NCBI GenBank assembly: GCA_017651315.1
Contig: JAGCDE010000005.1
Location: 62,001 to 126,000, forward strand
Length of the DNA: 64,000 nt
Direction of reading: 5' to 3'
DNA from: Bacteroidaceae bacterium
Lineage (GTDB): Bacteria; Bacteroidota; Bacteroidia; Bacteroidales; Bacteroidaceae
The notes beneath the pieces were generated by a model. It was not told the DNA's origin, ran no database searches, and was given only the letters and a program-made list of their open reading frames with translations. A program made the position numbers and the translations under genes. Of the stretch, positions 53,226 to 62,012 are shown in pieces. The first letter of the stretch is position 1. Every line of letters begins with the position of its first letter.

Positions 53226-55232
53226 TCAATGACGGTCCTCCGGTATCTCTCCGAGATAGACGTTCTTGGGCACCACCTCAATGATGCTGAACGGACAAAC
53301 GGCTGTCGGATTGTCTGTTACAAGACGGACACGGAAATAGTAATCCTTGTTGGAGTACATGTAATTGGTTGTCATGATTATACGGTAGCGGTCAGTACCG
53401 TCGCGCAGGTCCTTGTATGCGTCAGGAGCCTTCATGTAGCCACGGTTACGCATAGCCTTCTCATTGGCCTGCATCTCCTCTTCTCCGTTAAGTTCGCTGT
53501 CGGCGATAGCACCCACTTTAGGATTGCTGCCGCTGAGATTGAGGTTGAAAGGAATGCCGCATGGGTTGAAATCACCGTCTTTGCCCTCCTTGAAATAGAA
53601 CTGGACTACACCGCGCCCGCCGGCGACAGCTGACTGGGATGCCATGGATTCCTCATATATCCTGACCTCGTATGTTCCGTCGGTCGGTACCGGCGGCAGC
53701 CTCATCGTAATGTCATAGATACCGCGTACGGTCATTTCATAGCCTAAATAGCATGTGAATGTAGAATTTATGTAGCGTACCCAGAACTCAGTCTCGTCAG
53801 AGCAATCAAAATTCTTGCAGAACCCTTTCTTGAAACCGGTAACGTAGTTGTCGGGATTACCCCTGTTCAGACGGCCGGCTGCACCGCTGTTGATGAAGTC
53901 AGGCGACATGGTGTTGGCCATAATTCTCATTCTTTGGTTCAAGTCATTCTCCCTGACCTCCTGGGTGTAGAGAAGGAGCTTGTCAATCAGATGATACCTG
54001 CCGTTCAGTGCCGTCATGTCGAAGTCTGTACGTTCACTGGGGGCCCAGATCCTGACACCTTCTTTCTCCAGACCGCGGGCAGCCTTGGGGGCACCTTTGC
54101 GGTTTATGTATCTGCCTCCGATCTTGGGGAAGCTTATGCGCATGACGGAGTATGGCATAATGGTTTCATACCAGTCCTCGATATCTATGGCATCCCACTT
54201 GGTGAACTGGCTGGTTATCTCGTCGTATGCTACATTAAGCCTGTCATAGCTGAGCTCCTCGGGAAGGAGATGATATGAAATGAACTTGTTGAGTGAGTTC
54301 CTTCTGTCGGTGGGATCATCATAATACTCCGGATAATCAGGATACCATTCCTCAGCCTTGCGGCGAAGGTCATCAAGGTTGTTTATTCCGTTTGCCTTGA
54401 AAACGGAATCCGGCTCGATGAATGCCGTGTACTTGAATGGACGCTTGTCAGGGAACACTCCGTTTTCAGTTTCGTAGGATGTATTATAGCGTATAGCTGT
54501 CTTGCCGGTCTGCTGGTAACAAACCAGAAGAGAGTCATAAGCCGGACTTACGTATGTGGGGTCCAGGTAATTGACAAGTGAGTCGTTCATGTGGGTCAGT
54601 GTCAGAGCCTGAGAGAATATGGTGATAAGCGGATCCTCAGCAATACGGTCAGGAAGGAAACGGTTGCTCGGAACAACTACCCTGTCAACAATGTGAACGA
54701 CGCCGTTGGTCACCGTATCGTCACGCTCAAGAATGCTTGAAGTGGTGTTGACCTTATAGACAACCTGGTATTTGCCGTCAACGATGGCGGAGTCGGTGGC
54801 ATACGTGAGGTAACGGTCCAAAAGGTTGGGATAGGGGAACGCTCCGTCCAGAATGTCCTTGCAGAAGAATGTAGCGTTGCAGAGGTGAGTCTTGGCAATG
54901 GTGTCACACTCCAGGTGTGAAAGCTGGCTCACATCCGTGAGTCCCTTGTCCGCGAGAAAGACTTTCATGGCTTCATTGGTGGGTGCGAAACAGGTGTGCT
55001 CACCATAGGTTTGCATCTCACCCCAGATGCCGGATTCCTTAAGGCAGTAGATGAAGTCGCTGAACATGTCTTCCCTGTTCTGGAGGAAGTCGGCTACGGT
55101 CTCGCCCTCGAAAGTGTAGTAACTTCCAGGGTGCTGCTCGTCAAGGCAGCTTGAAAGGAAAAGTCCTCCGATAAGAGTTACTGCGGCAACTGCTATTAAG
55201 CCGGAGAATTTTTTCGAATAGAAGATTTTCAT
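53226..55232 (-). CDS. FAS1-domain lipoprotein, inverted paralog of 20412-22403
   Basis: A 668-aa lipoprotein (Cys29 in GLFLSSC, then LDEQHPG). It shares with the protein at 20412-22403 the motif Cys-x-x-EQHPG, YTF-x-G-x-TVAD, two FAS1 boxes (YGEHTCFAPTNEAMKVFL near 78; YTAFIEPDSVFKANG near 268), a beta-sandwich third (LPPVPTDGTYEVRIYEESM) and a similar end (DYYFRVRLVTDNP). Unlike its plus-strand relative it has no SusC/SusD beside it. It stands with its own terminator and with a 37-nt alternating purine-pyrimidine tract upstream. It looks like part of a duplicated and inverted FAS1 module. Confidence 0.83.
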   Translation of the reverse strand: MKIFYSKKFSGLIAVAAVTLIGGLFLSSCLDEQHPGSYYTFEGETVADFLQNREDMFSDFIYCLKESGIWGEMQTYGEHTCFAPTNEAMKVFLADKGLTDVSQLSHLECDTIAKTHLCNATFFCKDILDGAFPYPNLLDRYLTYATDSAIVDGKYQVVYKVNTTSSILERDDTVTNGVVHIVDRVVVPSNRFLPDRIAEDPLITIFSQALTLTHMNDSLVNYLDPTYVSPAYDSLLVCYQQTGKTAIRYNTSYETENGVFPDKRPFKYTAFIEPDSVFKANGINNLDDLRRKAEEWYPDYPEYYDDPTDRRNSLNKFISYHLLPEELSYDRLNVAYDEITSQFTKWDAIDIEDWYETIMPYSVMRISFPKIGGRYINRKGAPKAARGLEKEGVRIWAPSERTDFDMTALNGRYHLIDKLLLYTQEVRENDLNQRMRIMANTMSPDFINSGAAGRLNRGNPDNYVTGFKKGFCKNFDCSDETEFWVRYINSTFTCYLGYEMTVRGIYDITMRLPPVPTDGTYEVRIYEESMASQSAVAGGRGVVQFYFKEGKDGDFNPCGIPFNLNLSGSNPKVGAIADSELNGEEEMQANEKAMRNRGYMKAPDAYKDLRDGTDRYRIIMTTNYMYSNKDYYFRVRLVTDNPTAVCPFSIIEVVPKNVYLGEIPEDRH

Positions 55233-55276
55233 ATTAATTAGGTTTTTAACTATTTGTCATCAGTTCGGTTTTCAAA

Positions 55277-55313
55277 ATGTGCATGTGCATATGCGCGTAT
55301 ATACACATGCGCA
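55277..55313. repeat. 37-nt strictly alternating purine-pyrimidine tract
   Basis: From 55277 to 55313 every base alternates purine and pyrimidine, with GCGCGT and TGCGC cores. Such tracts can flip to left-handed Z-DNA under negative supercoiling. It lies 45-80 nt upstream of the minus-strand FAS1 start codon, where its promoter should be; no TAnnTTTG box is evident there. Confidence 0.7.
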
Positions 55314-55387
55314 AAACAGCGCATAAAATTACTGCTTTGTTTCTTAACAGCCAAATTTTTTGTGAGTTTTTGTTAAAAATGGAAAAT

Positions 55388-55423
55388 AAAAAAGGTGACC
55401 ATGGGCGTGTGGTCACCTTTTTT
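55388..55423. terminator. Terminator after the GH8 gene
   Basis: A perfect 14-bp stem, AAAAAAGGTGACCA (55388-55401) with TGGTCACCTTTTTT (55410-55423), 22 nt past the GH8 stop on the minus strand. The A/T arms give a T run in either direction. Confidence 0.88.
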
Positions 55424-55445
55424 CCTACTGTCCAGCCTGGTCCGG

Positions 55446-56729
55446 TTACCAGGACATACGGTAGTTTCCGCTAAGGTGGAGCAGGGCGAACAGATATATC
55501 AGACCGTCATAATAAACATCATAGTAACCGTCCTCGTATGGCTTGTGCTCCATTGAGAACATGTGCCGTACAAGTTCCTCATTATATTCACTCTCGCACA
55601 TAAGGGCTGTGGTGGCCATGGTGCCCACAAAACCTATGGAGTGGCGCAGGTTGCCGCGCCAGCGGCCGCCGCCCATGAGGAATCGGGGAGCGTCGCCGTT
55701 AAGGGCGAACTGGTCAGGGAATTCGGTTATTCCGTAACGGCCCAGAATGGCTTTCTGGAATTTTTTGGCATATTCGGTCTGCCACTCGGCATCCTTGTGG
55801 TACCAGGTGAAGTCCATCGCTATGTTCATAGGCACGCGCCAGGAGTCATAGTGGAACTCCGAGCCGCGGTTTGGAGTGCCGTCGAACTGGCTCTGGTCGG
55901 GATTGATGCCGGTCACAGGGTCGGTGGCACGGTGCAGGTAGGCACGTGCGCTGTCGGCCAGTTCACGGTAAATCGCCTCACGGCCGTCCTTGGCGGTCTC
56001 GGCCCAGATTTCATAGAATGCAGGCAGATGATATGAGGGGTCAGTCCATTCGTTGGAACGGATGTCAGGACAGAAATTTATAAGCTTTTTTTCCATATTG
56101 ATGATGTTGGTCACACCACCTGTGCCATCCTTTGAGAAGAGGTCGTTCAGGAGTTCCTGGGCTTCGGCCAGATAGTTGAATTCCTCATAGCTTCCCCAGC
56201 GGCGTGAAGCCAGCAGCAGAGTGGTCACGTAGTAGAGCTCTCCGTCACTGGCGGAGCCTTGTGAGGTGCGTCGGCCGTCAAAGCGGCAGGACCATGCGAA
56301 CAGGCCGTGTGACGGACCTTCCTCATTATGGCGCATGTAGTGTTTGGACCATCGCCATATCTTGTTGAACAGTTCCGGCTTGTTCAGCTGGACTGCCACC
56401 ATCATGCCGTAAGACTGGCCTTCGGTGCGAACGTCATTGTTCTTGACATCGGCCACATAACCCATCTTGACAGTCTTGCCATCGACTTCCACGTCAACGT
56501 CATGGTATGAACCGTCCTCAGCCTCGAACACTGTCGAGAAGATGGTCTGGATCTTGTCGTCAATCTCTTTCTGCGAGTAACCGAGCTCTTTAAGGTAATT
56601 GCGGTACTTGCCGGTCTCGGCATAACCTTTCTTGGCGGGTGCCAGCTTTCCGGTTGAACCGCAACTGACTGCTATCCCGATTGTGGAAAGAACTGCCATG
56701 CAAATGGCAACTGTAAATATTTTTCTCAT
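55446..56729 (-). CDS. GH8 reducing-end xylose-releasing exo-oligoxylanase-like lipoprotein
   Basis: A 427-aa (alpha/alpha)6-barrel of GH8. Candidate catalytic residues are acid Glu103 (VRTEGQSYGMMVAVQL), Asp162 (GSASDGELYYVTTLLL) and the base-region Asp295 (FHYDSWRVPMNIAMDF), as in Rex-type oligoxylanases that release xylose from the reducing end. The N-terminus is a lipoprotein signal with Cys23 (GIAVSC) followed by GSTGK, without an acidic export signal, so it is probably periplasmic. It follows xylB by 18 nt in one minus-strand operon, which fits release and use of xylose. Endo-acting GH8 is the main alternative. Confidence 0.9.
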   Translation of the reverse strand: MRKIFTVAICMAVLSTIGIAVSCGSTGKLAPAKKGYAETGKYRNYLKELGYSQKEIDDKIQTIFSTVFEAEDGSYHDVDVEVDGKTVKMGYVADVKNNDVRTEGQSYGMMVAVQLNKPELFNKIWRWSKHYMRHNEEGPSHGLFAWSCRFDGRRTSQGSASDGELYYVTTLLLASRRWGSYEEFNYLAEAQELLNDLFSKDGTGGVTNIINMEKKLINFCPDIRSNEWTDPSYHLPAFYEIWAETAKDGREAIYRELADSARAYLHRATDPVTGINPDQSQFDGTPNRGSEFHYDSWRVPMNIAMDFTWYHKDAEWQTEYAKKFQKAILGRYGITEFPDQFALNGDAPRFLMGGGRWRGNLRHSIGFVGTMATTALMCESEYNEELVRHMFSMEHKPYEDGYYDVYYDGLIYLFALLHLSGNYRMSW

Positions 56730-56747
56730 ATTGACTTTTGGTTTTGA

Positions 56748-58226
56748 TTATTCCTGGATATATGATTTCCAAAGCTGGTAAGCCTCATCGTAAACAGGCA
56801 TGTCGGATGCCTTCGGTTCAATGACCCTGATCTTCTGGAGCGAGGAGAATGCCTCGTTGTGGTCATTGTAGATGTGTACTCCCATACCCGCACCCTTGGC
56901 GGCACCGATGGAACCGTCGGTGTCATAGAGCTCGATGGTGGCTCCGGTGACCCCTGCCAGGGTGTCCCGGAACAGAGGGCTGAGGAACATGTTGGCATTG
57001 CCGGCATGAATCTTGTTCACAGGCATACCCATGTCCTCCATTATCTCAATACCGTATTTGAAGGAGAAGACGATACCTTCCTGGGCTGCACGCAGCAGGT
57101 GCGACCGGTTGTGGATGTTGAAGTTCACCCCGTGGAAGCTGCAGCCGCATTCCTTGTTCTCGAGCACGCGTTCCGCTCCGTTGCCGAATGGCAGCACGGA
57201 TACCCCGCCGGCACCGATAGGGGCCTGTGCGGCAAGGTCGTTCATCTCGCTGTAGCTGATGCCCTCAGGCACAATGTTGCGTTTCATCCATGCGTTCAGG
57301 ATGCCTGTACCGTTTATGCATAGCAGGATGCCGAGACGGTTGAATCCGGTCTTGTGGTTAACATGGGCAAAAGAATTCACCCTTGATTTGGGGTCATAGC
57401 TTATCTCTCCGTTGACACCATATACAACACCTGATGTACCGGCGGTCGATGCTATCTCACCGGGTTCGAAAACATTCAGGGAGAGCGCGTTGTTCGGCTG
57501 GTCACCTGCCCGGTAGGTGACGGGGGTGCCGGCTGCGAGACCGAGTTCTCCGGCAGCTGTGGCGGTAAGTCTTCCCTGCTCGGCGAATGTGGGGACTATA
57601 TTGGGAATGAATGAACGCGGTATGCCATAGTAGTCAAGCAGGAATCCTGCTATGTCACCGGTCTGGAAGTCCCAGAACATGCCTTCGGAGAGGCCTGAAA
57701 CGGTGGTGGATATCTCGTCGGTAAGACGCATGGCGATATAGTCGCCAGGGAGCATGATCTTGTGAATCTTGTCGAATATCTTGGGTTCGTTACGCTTCAC
57801 CCATGCCAGTTTGGAGGCAGTGAAATTACCCGGAGTGTTGAGCAGATGGGTGAGACACTGGGAACGGCCGAGCTGCTGGAAGGCCTCCTCGCCGATGCTT
57901 ACGGCGCGGGAATCACACCAGATTATGGCCGGACGGAGCACTTTCCGGTTCTTGTCAACGCATACAAGGCCATGCATCTGATAGGAGATGCCTATTGCCT
58001 GAATGTCCTTGTTGTAGATCCGGCTCTGTGAGAGTACATCGGCAGTGGCTGCCTTGAGATATGACCACCAGTCCTCGGGGTTCTGTTCAGCCCATCCGGG
58101 ATTGACTGCTTTGATGGGTGCTTCACTTTTAGGGGCGAATGAGGTTGCTATGCAAGCTCCACTCTGAGCGTCAACAAGGCTGCACTTCACCGAAGAGCTG
58201 CCTATGTCATAACCTAATAGATACAT
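56748..58226 (-). CDS. xylB: Xylulokinase (FGGY family)
   Basis: A 492-aa FGGY sugar kinase, which phosphorylates D-xylulose to xylulose 5-phosphate in the cytoplasm. Landmarks: N-terminal phosphate-binding LLGYDIGSSSVKCSLVDA, IGISYQMHGLVCVDKN (typical of xylulokinases), PAIIWCDSR, the catalytic Asp in TYRAGDQPNNALSL and the ATP-site STAGTSGVVYG. I place the start at ATG 58226 (MYLLGYDIG); a longer in-frame start at 58295 lies on the promoter box at 58293-58300. xylA and a xylose transporter are not in the window. Confidence 0.93.
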   Translation of the reverse strand: MYLLGYDIGSSSVKCSLVDAQSGACIATSFAPKSEAPIKAVNPGWAEQNPEDWWSYLKAATADVLSQSRIYNKDIQAIGISYQMHGLVCVDKNRKVLRPAIIWCDSRAVSIGEEAFQQLGRSQCLTHLLNTPGNFTASKLAWVKRNEPKIFDKIHKIMLPGDYIAMRLTDEISTTVSGLSEGMFWDFQTGDIAGFLLDYYGIPRSFIPNIVPTFAEQGRLTATAAGELGLAAGTPVTYRAGDQPNNALSLNVFEPGEIASTAGTSGVVYGVNGEISYDPKSRVNSFAHVNHKTGFNRLGILLCINGTGILNAWMKRNIVPEGISYSEMNDLAAQAPIGAGGVSVLPFGNGAERVLENKECGCSFHGVNFNIHNRSHLLRAAQEGIVFSFKYGIEIMEDMGMPVNKIHAGNANMFLSPLFRDTLAGVTGATIELYDTDGSIGAAKGAGMGVHIYNDHNEAFSSLQKIRVIEPKASDMPVYDEAYQLWKSYIQE

Positions 58227-58292
58227 GTCTTGAATATAGTTTAGTTTGTAATTTTGTCCGGATAAACTCCCGCGAGTGCCTGTTTCGGCTTT

Positions 58293-58300
58293 CAAAGTTA
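58293..58300 (-). promoter_or_regulatory. -7 box of the xylB-GH8 operon
   Basis: Read on the minus strand: TAACTTTG, matching TAnnTTTG, 66 nt before the xylB ATG. It lies in the short divergent region shared with the GH95 gene. Confidence 0.6.
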
Positions 58301-58343
58301 AACAAAAGATGCGATACCACAGTCAGGTTAAATAAAAAAGGAC

Positions 58344-58351
58344 TAAATTTG
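58344..58351 (+). promoter_or_regulatory. -7 box of the GH95 gene
   Basis: TAAATTTG matches TAnnTTTG, 25 nt before the GH95 ATG. Divergent from the xylB promoter only 44 nt away, so co-regulation is possible. Confidence 0.55.
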
Positions 58352-58376
58352 AAGCAGAAAACAAACACCTTGTCTT

Positions 58377-60758
58377 ATGAAGAAATATCTATTCGCTGCA
58401 GTGTTGGCTTTGATGTCAGCCAGCTGCTCGTCGGACAACAGCAAGAAAGCCGATGAAAACCTGAAATTGTGGTATGAAACTCCTGCTGTCCAGTGGACTG
58501 ACGCTCTTCCTCTCGGCAACGGCCGACTGGGAGCGATGGTATTCGGAACTCCCGCACAGGAACGTATCCAGATCAACGAGGAGACGATCTGGGGAGGTGG
58601 TCCCCACAACAACGTGAATAATGCCGCAAAGGACGGACTGGAGGAGATACGCCAGGCCCTCTGGGAGGGACGCCGTTCGGATGCCCAGGCACTGTGTGAC
58701 CGCTATATCTCGTCCAAGGGGGCTCACGGTATGCCTTACCAGACAGCCGGTTCACTCATGCTGGATTTTGAAGGCATGGACGAATTCACTGACTATTACC
58801 GGGAACTGGATATTGCCAGGGCCGTGGCTCTGACCCGTTTCAAGGCCGGCGGTGTGGAATATACCCGGGAGTGTTTCGTCTCTTTCCCGGACCAGGTTAT
58901 AGTGATGCGCCTGACTGCATCCGGTAAGGGTGCTCTCTCTTTCAAGGCCAGCTACAACCTGCCTTACCGCGAGGACCGTATTCTGGGCCGTTCCGCCGAA
59001 GTTAATGGCAAGCAGGCCGTTATGACGGTCTCATGCAAAGGCGATGACCACGAGGGTGTGGAAGGCAAGATCCGCTTTACCGACAAGACCCTCATAATTC
59101 CGGAGGGCGGCCGGATGACCACCGCCGACAATACCGTTACCGTAAGCGGTGCCAATGCTGTGACCATATATATATCGGTCGGTACCAACTTTGTGGATTA
59201 CAAGACTGTTAACGGTGACGAGAACAGGGAGGCCGACCGTTGGCTGTCACCTTTCACCAAGGGTGGAAAGAAGTATGACAAGCTGTTGGCTGACAATATA
59301 AGCGCTTACAGGAAGCAGTTCACTACCGTCACCATGGACCTGGGTACCAATGACCAGGCCAAGTTGCCGACAGACCGGCGTGTCGCCCAGTTTGCAAGCA
59401 CTTTCGACCCGCAGTTGGTGACTCTTTATTTCCAGTTCGGGCGTTACCTGCTGATATGCTGCTCACAGCCGGGAGGCCAGGCCGCAAACCTGCAGGGTAT
59501 CTGGAACGAGAGCCGTCAGGCACCTTGGGACGGAAAGTACACCACGAACATCAATGTGGAGATGAACTACTGGCCCGCTTTCGTGTGCGGCATACCGCAG
59601 ACATTCGATCCGTTCCTCCAGCTTGTGAAAGACTGTGCCGAGCATGGAAAGGAGACGGCCGCCATGTACGGTTGCCGTGGCTGGACACTGCATCATAATA
59701 CCGATATTTGGCGTTCTACAGGTGCTGTAGATGGCGCATACAACGGCATGTGGCCTACCGGTGCAGCATGGTTCTGCCAGCAGGTATGGGACGGCTACCT
59801 GTTCAATCAGGACCGCAAGTATCTTGAGGAGATTTATCCTATTATGAAGAGCGCCTGCGAGTTCTTCATCGACTTCCTGGTGGCTGAGCCCGTATCGGGA
59901 CACAACTATCTGGTGGTTGCACCTTCATATTCACCTGAGAACGCACCTCATGTACAGGATGTGTTGGGCAAGGGCAACATAACCACCGTATTCGGTGCCA
60001 CAATGGACAACCAGATGATGGCTGACCTGTTCGGAAACACCATCGACGCCGCTGCCCTGATGGGTGAGAAGGATGCGGATTTCGTGAAGACTCTCAAGGA
60101 TGTCAAGAGCCGTCTGGCTCCCATGAAGATAGGAAAGTGGGGACAGCTCCAGGAGTGGTTCGAAGATTGGGACGACCCGCGTGACAACCATCGTCATGTA
60201 TCGCATCTGTGGGGAATGTATCCCGGCCGTCAGATTACAGCCGACGGCACTCCTGACCTGTTCAAGGCCGTTCGCACCAGCCTTGAGGCCCGCGGTGACG
60301 AATCCACCGGATGGTCAATGGGCTGGAAGGTCTGCCTGTGGGCCAGGCTGCTTGACGGAAACCATGCATACAAGCTCATACAGGATCAGTTGCGTCCTGC
60401 CGGCGGTCGCGGATTCGGCGGTCGCGGCGGTACATACAACAACCTGTTCGATGCGCATCCGCCATTCCAGATTGACGGAAACTTCGGGTGCACAGCCGGT
60501 ATAGCCGAGATGCTCGTACAGAGTCATACAGGAAAGGTTGTCCTGCTGCCCGCCCTGCCTGATGTATGGAAGGACGGTACGGTCAAGGGACTCCATTGCA
60601 GGGGCGGATTCGTGCTTGATGAACTGACATGGAAGGACGGAAAGCCCGCCACAGTGAAGGTCCGCTCCACCGTAGGCGGCAAGCTTGATATCTGCTGGAA
60701 CGGCAAGGACCAGGTTGTAGATACCAAGGCCGGGAAGGTTTATGAGGTTAGTTTTTAA
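58377..60758 (+). CDS. GH95 alpha-L-fucosidase / alpha-L-galactosidase lipoprotein
   Basis: A 793-aa GH95 enzyme with a lipoprotein signal (Cys17 in LMSASC). The N-terminal beta-domain begins LWYETPAVQWTDALPLGNGRLGAMVFG, with INEETIWGGGPHNNVN typical of the family. The (alpha/alpha)6 catalytic domain carries NINVEMNYWPAF (paired Asn), VVAPSYSPENAPH (general acid Glu) and FQIDGNFGCTAGIAEMLVQS (Asp). GH95 removes alpha-1,2-L-fucose or, in some xylan loci of Bacteroides, alpha-L-galactose from decorated glucuronoarabinoxylan; the setting here favours a xylan side-chain role, which is inference. The porin-like gene starts 34 nt after the stop. Confidence 0.92.
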   Translation: MKKYLFAAVLALMSASCSSDNSKKADENLKLWYETPAVQWTDALPLGNGRLGAMVFGTPAQERIQINEETIWGGGPHNNVNNAAKDGLEEIRQALWEGRRSDAQALCDRYISSKGAHGMPYQTAGSLMLDFEGMDEFTDYYRELDIARAVALTRFKAGGVEYTRECFVSFPDQVIVMRLTASGKGALSFKASYNLPYREDRILGRSAEVNGKQAVMTVSCKGDDHEGVEGKIRFTDKTLIIPEGGRMTTADNTVTVSGANAVTIYISVGTNFVDYKTVNGDENREADRWLSPFTKGGKKYDKLLADNISAYRKQFTTVTMDLGTNDQAKLPTDRRVAQFASTFDPQLVTLYFQFGRYLLICCSQPGGQAANLQGIWNESRQAPWDGKYTTNINVEMNYWPAFVCGIPQTFDPFLQLVKDCAEHGKETAAMYGCRGWTLHHNTDIWRSTGAVDGAYNGMWPTGAAWFCQQVWDGYLFNQDRKYLEEIYPIMKSACEFFIDFLVAEPVSGHNYLVVAPSYSPENAPHVQDVLGKGNITTVFGATMDNQMMADLFGNTIDAAALMGEKDADFVKTLKDVKSRLAPMKIGKWGQLQEWFEDWDDPRDNHRHVSHLWGMYPGRQITADGTPDLFKAVRTSLEARGDESTGWSMGWKVCLWARLLDGNHAYKLIQDQLRPAGGRGFGGRGGTYNNLFDAHPPFQIDGNFGCTAGIAEMLVQSHTGKVVLLPALPDVWKDGTVKGLHCRGGFVLDELTWKDGKPATVKVRSTVGGKLDICWNGKDQVVDTKAGKVYEVSF

Positions 60759-60792
60759 TAAATAATAGTGTCTATATTGTTGTCTATTAACA

Positions 60793-62010
60793 ATGAAAAT
60801 CAAAACATCAGTGATGCAGGCCCTGATATTAGGCCTGCTTCCCGTGAGCGTGAATGCACAGAAGAACGTTTCAATTGACTGGTATGGTTTTGTGGCCGCC
60901 CAGTCCTGGTTAAATACACATGAGAGTTTGGCCGGAGCCGAAGGTTTCCTGTACCTGTATCCAACCGATCAACTGCTTGATTATTCCGACGACCATGATA
61001 AAAGGGCGGTTCCGCACGGCTCATGGTTCGGCACAATGGCCCGTCTGGGGTTCGTTTTGAAAGGCCCCGAAATCTTTGGTGCCTCCAGCCGTGCCAAGGC
61101 TGAACTTGAGTTCTCGGGCCATCAGGCTCCGGGCAGCGTGCTTTACCGTCATGCCTTCATGGCTCTGGACTGGGAGAACAGCACACTCACACTGGGTCAG
61201 ACATGGCATCCCATGAACGACCTGTTCCCCAGCACCGTGGGTATTGCCATAGGATCCCCTTTCAATGCCCTTAACCGCAGCCCGCAGTTGCGTTACGAGT
61301 ATTTCACGGGCTCAGACAAGCAGGTCAAGCTGACGGGTGCCGCCATATTCCAGGCTGCAAATGCATCCAATGGTCCTGGCGGAAAGAGTTTCAGTTACGC
61401 CCGCAATTCAATCATTCCGATGTTCTATGCCGGTGTTGATTTCACATTCGGTGATTTGAAGGTTGGCGGCGGACTGGAGTATCAGCATATAACTCCAATG
61501 GTTGATGTGGCCGATGACAATAAGAAATACTATCTGGACGGTCTGACCGGAATGGTCCAGGCGCAGTACAACAAGGAGAAGCTCTCAGTCAAGGCCAAGA
61601 CCCTGATAGGTGAGAACATGTCACATCTGGGCATCTGCTCAGGTTTTGGCCAGGTCGCCGACCTCAATCCGGGCGATGTGCGGTTTGCTCCTCTGGCAGC
61701 CTCTTCATCGTGGGCTCAGGTCCAGTACGGCGGTGCCCTTAAGTGCGGCCTGATGTGCGGTTACATGAGCAACTGGGGTGCCGGCAAGGACCTGGTTCCG
61801 GGGAAGATATATGCCGCTGAAAACGGAAGAATAGACAAAATGTGGAGAGTTGCTCCCAATGTCCAGTACACAGTCGGCAACATGAACCTGGGTGTTGAGT
61901 ATGAACTTACAACCGTGGCTTACGGCACACCTCAGGCCAACGGTACTGTGGCCGATACACATAACGTGAGCAACAACCGTCTGCTGCTCTCTGTAATGTA
62001 CACATTCTGA
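60793..62010 (+). CDS. Porin-like outer-membrane beta-barrel protein
   Basis: A 405-aa exported protein: signal peptide (LGLLPVSVNAQ) then a succession of amphipathic strands (SIDWYGFVAAQSWLNTHESL; RAKAELEFSGHQ; NSTLTLGQTWHPMNDLFPST; LRYEYFTGSDKQVKLTGAAI) ending with the terminal aromatic LLLSVMYTF, as in trimeric porins of the DcaP type. I recognise the barrel type but not a specific substrate. It lies between GH95 and dusB with a 2-nt gap to the latter, so it is probably co-transcribed with both. Confidence 0.75.
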   Translation: MKIKTSVMQALILGLLPVSVNAQKNVSIDWYGFVAAQSWLNTHESLAGAEGFLYLYPTDQLLDYSDDHDKRAVPHGSWFGTMARLGFVLKGPEIFGASSRAKAELEFSGHQAPGSVLYRHAFMALDWENSTLTLGQTWHPMNDLFPSTVGIAIGSPFNALNRSPQLRYEYFTGSDKQVKLTGAAIFQAANASNGPGGKSFSYARNSIIPMFYAGVDFTFGDLKVGGGLEYQHITPMVDVADDNKKYYLDGLTGMVQAQYNKEKLSVKAKTLIGENMSHLGICSGFGQVADLNPGDVRFAPLAASSSWAQVQYGGALKCGLMCGYMSNWGAGKDLVPGKIYAAENGRIDKMWRVAPNVQYTVGNMNLGVEYELTTVAYGTPQANGTVADTHNVSNNRLLLSVMYTF

Positions 62011-62012
62011 CC

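Noticed and set aside
55277-55474. Small plus-strand frame beginning in the alternating tract
   Set aside because: It runs through the GH8 terminator and its first codons simply reflect the TG/CA alternation.
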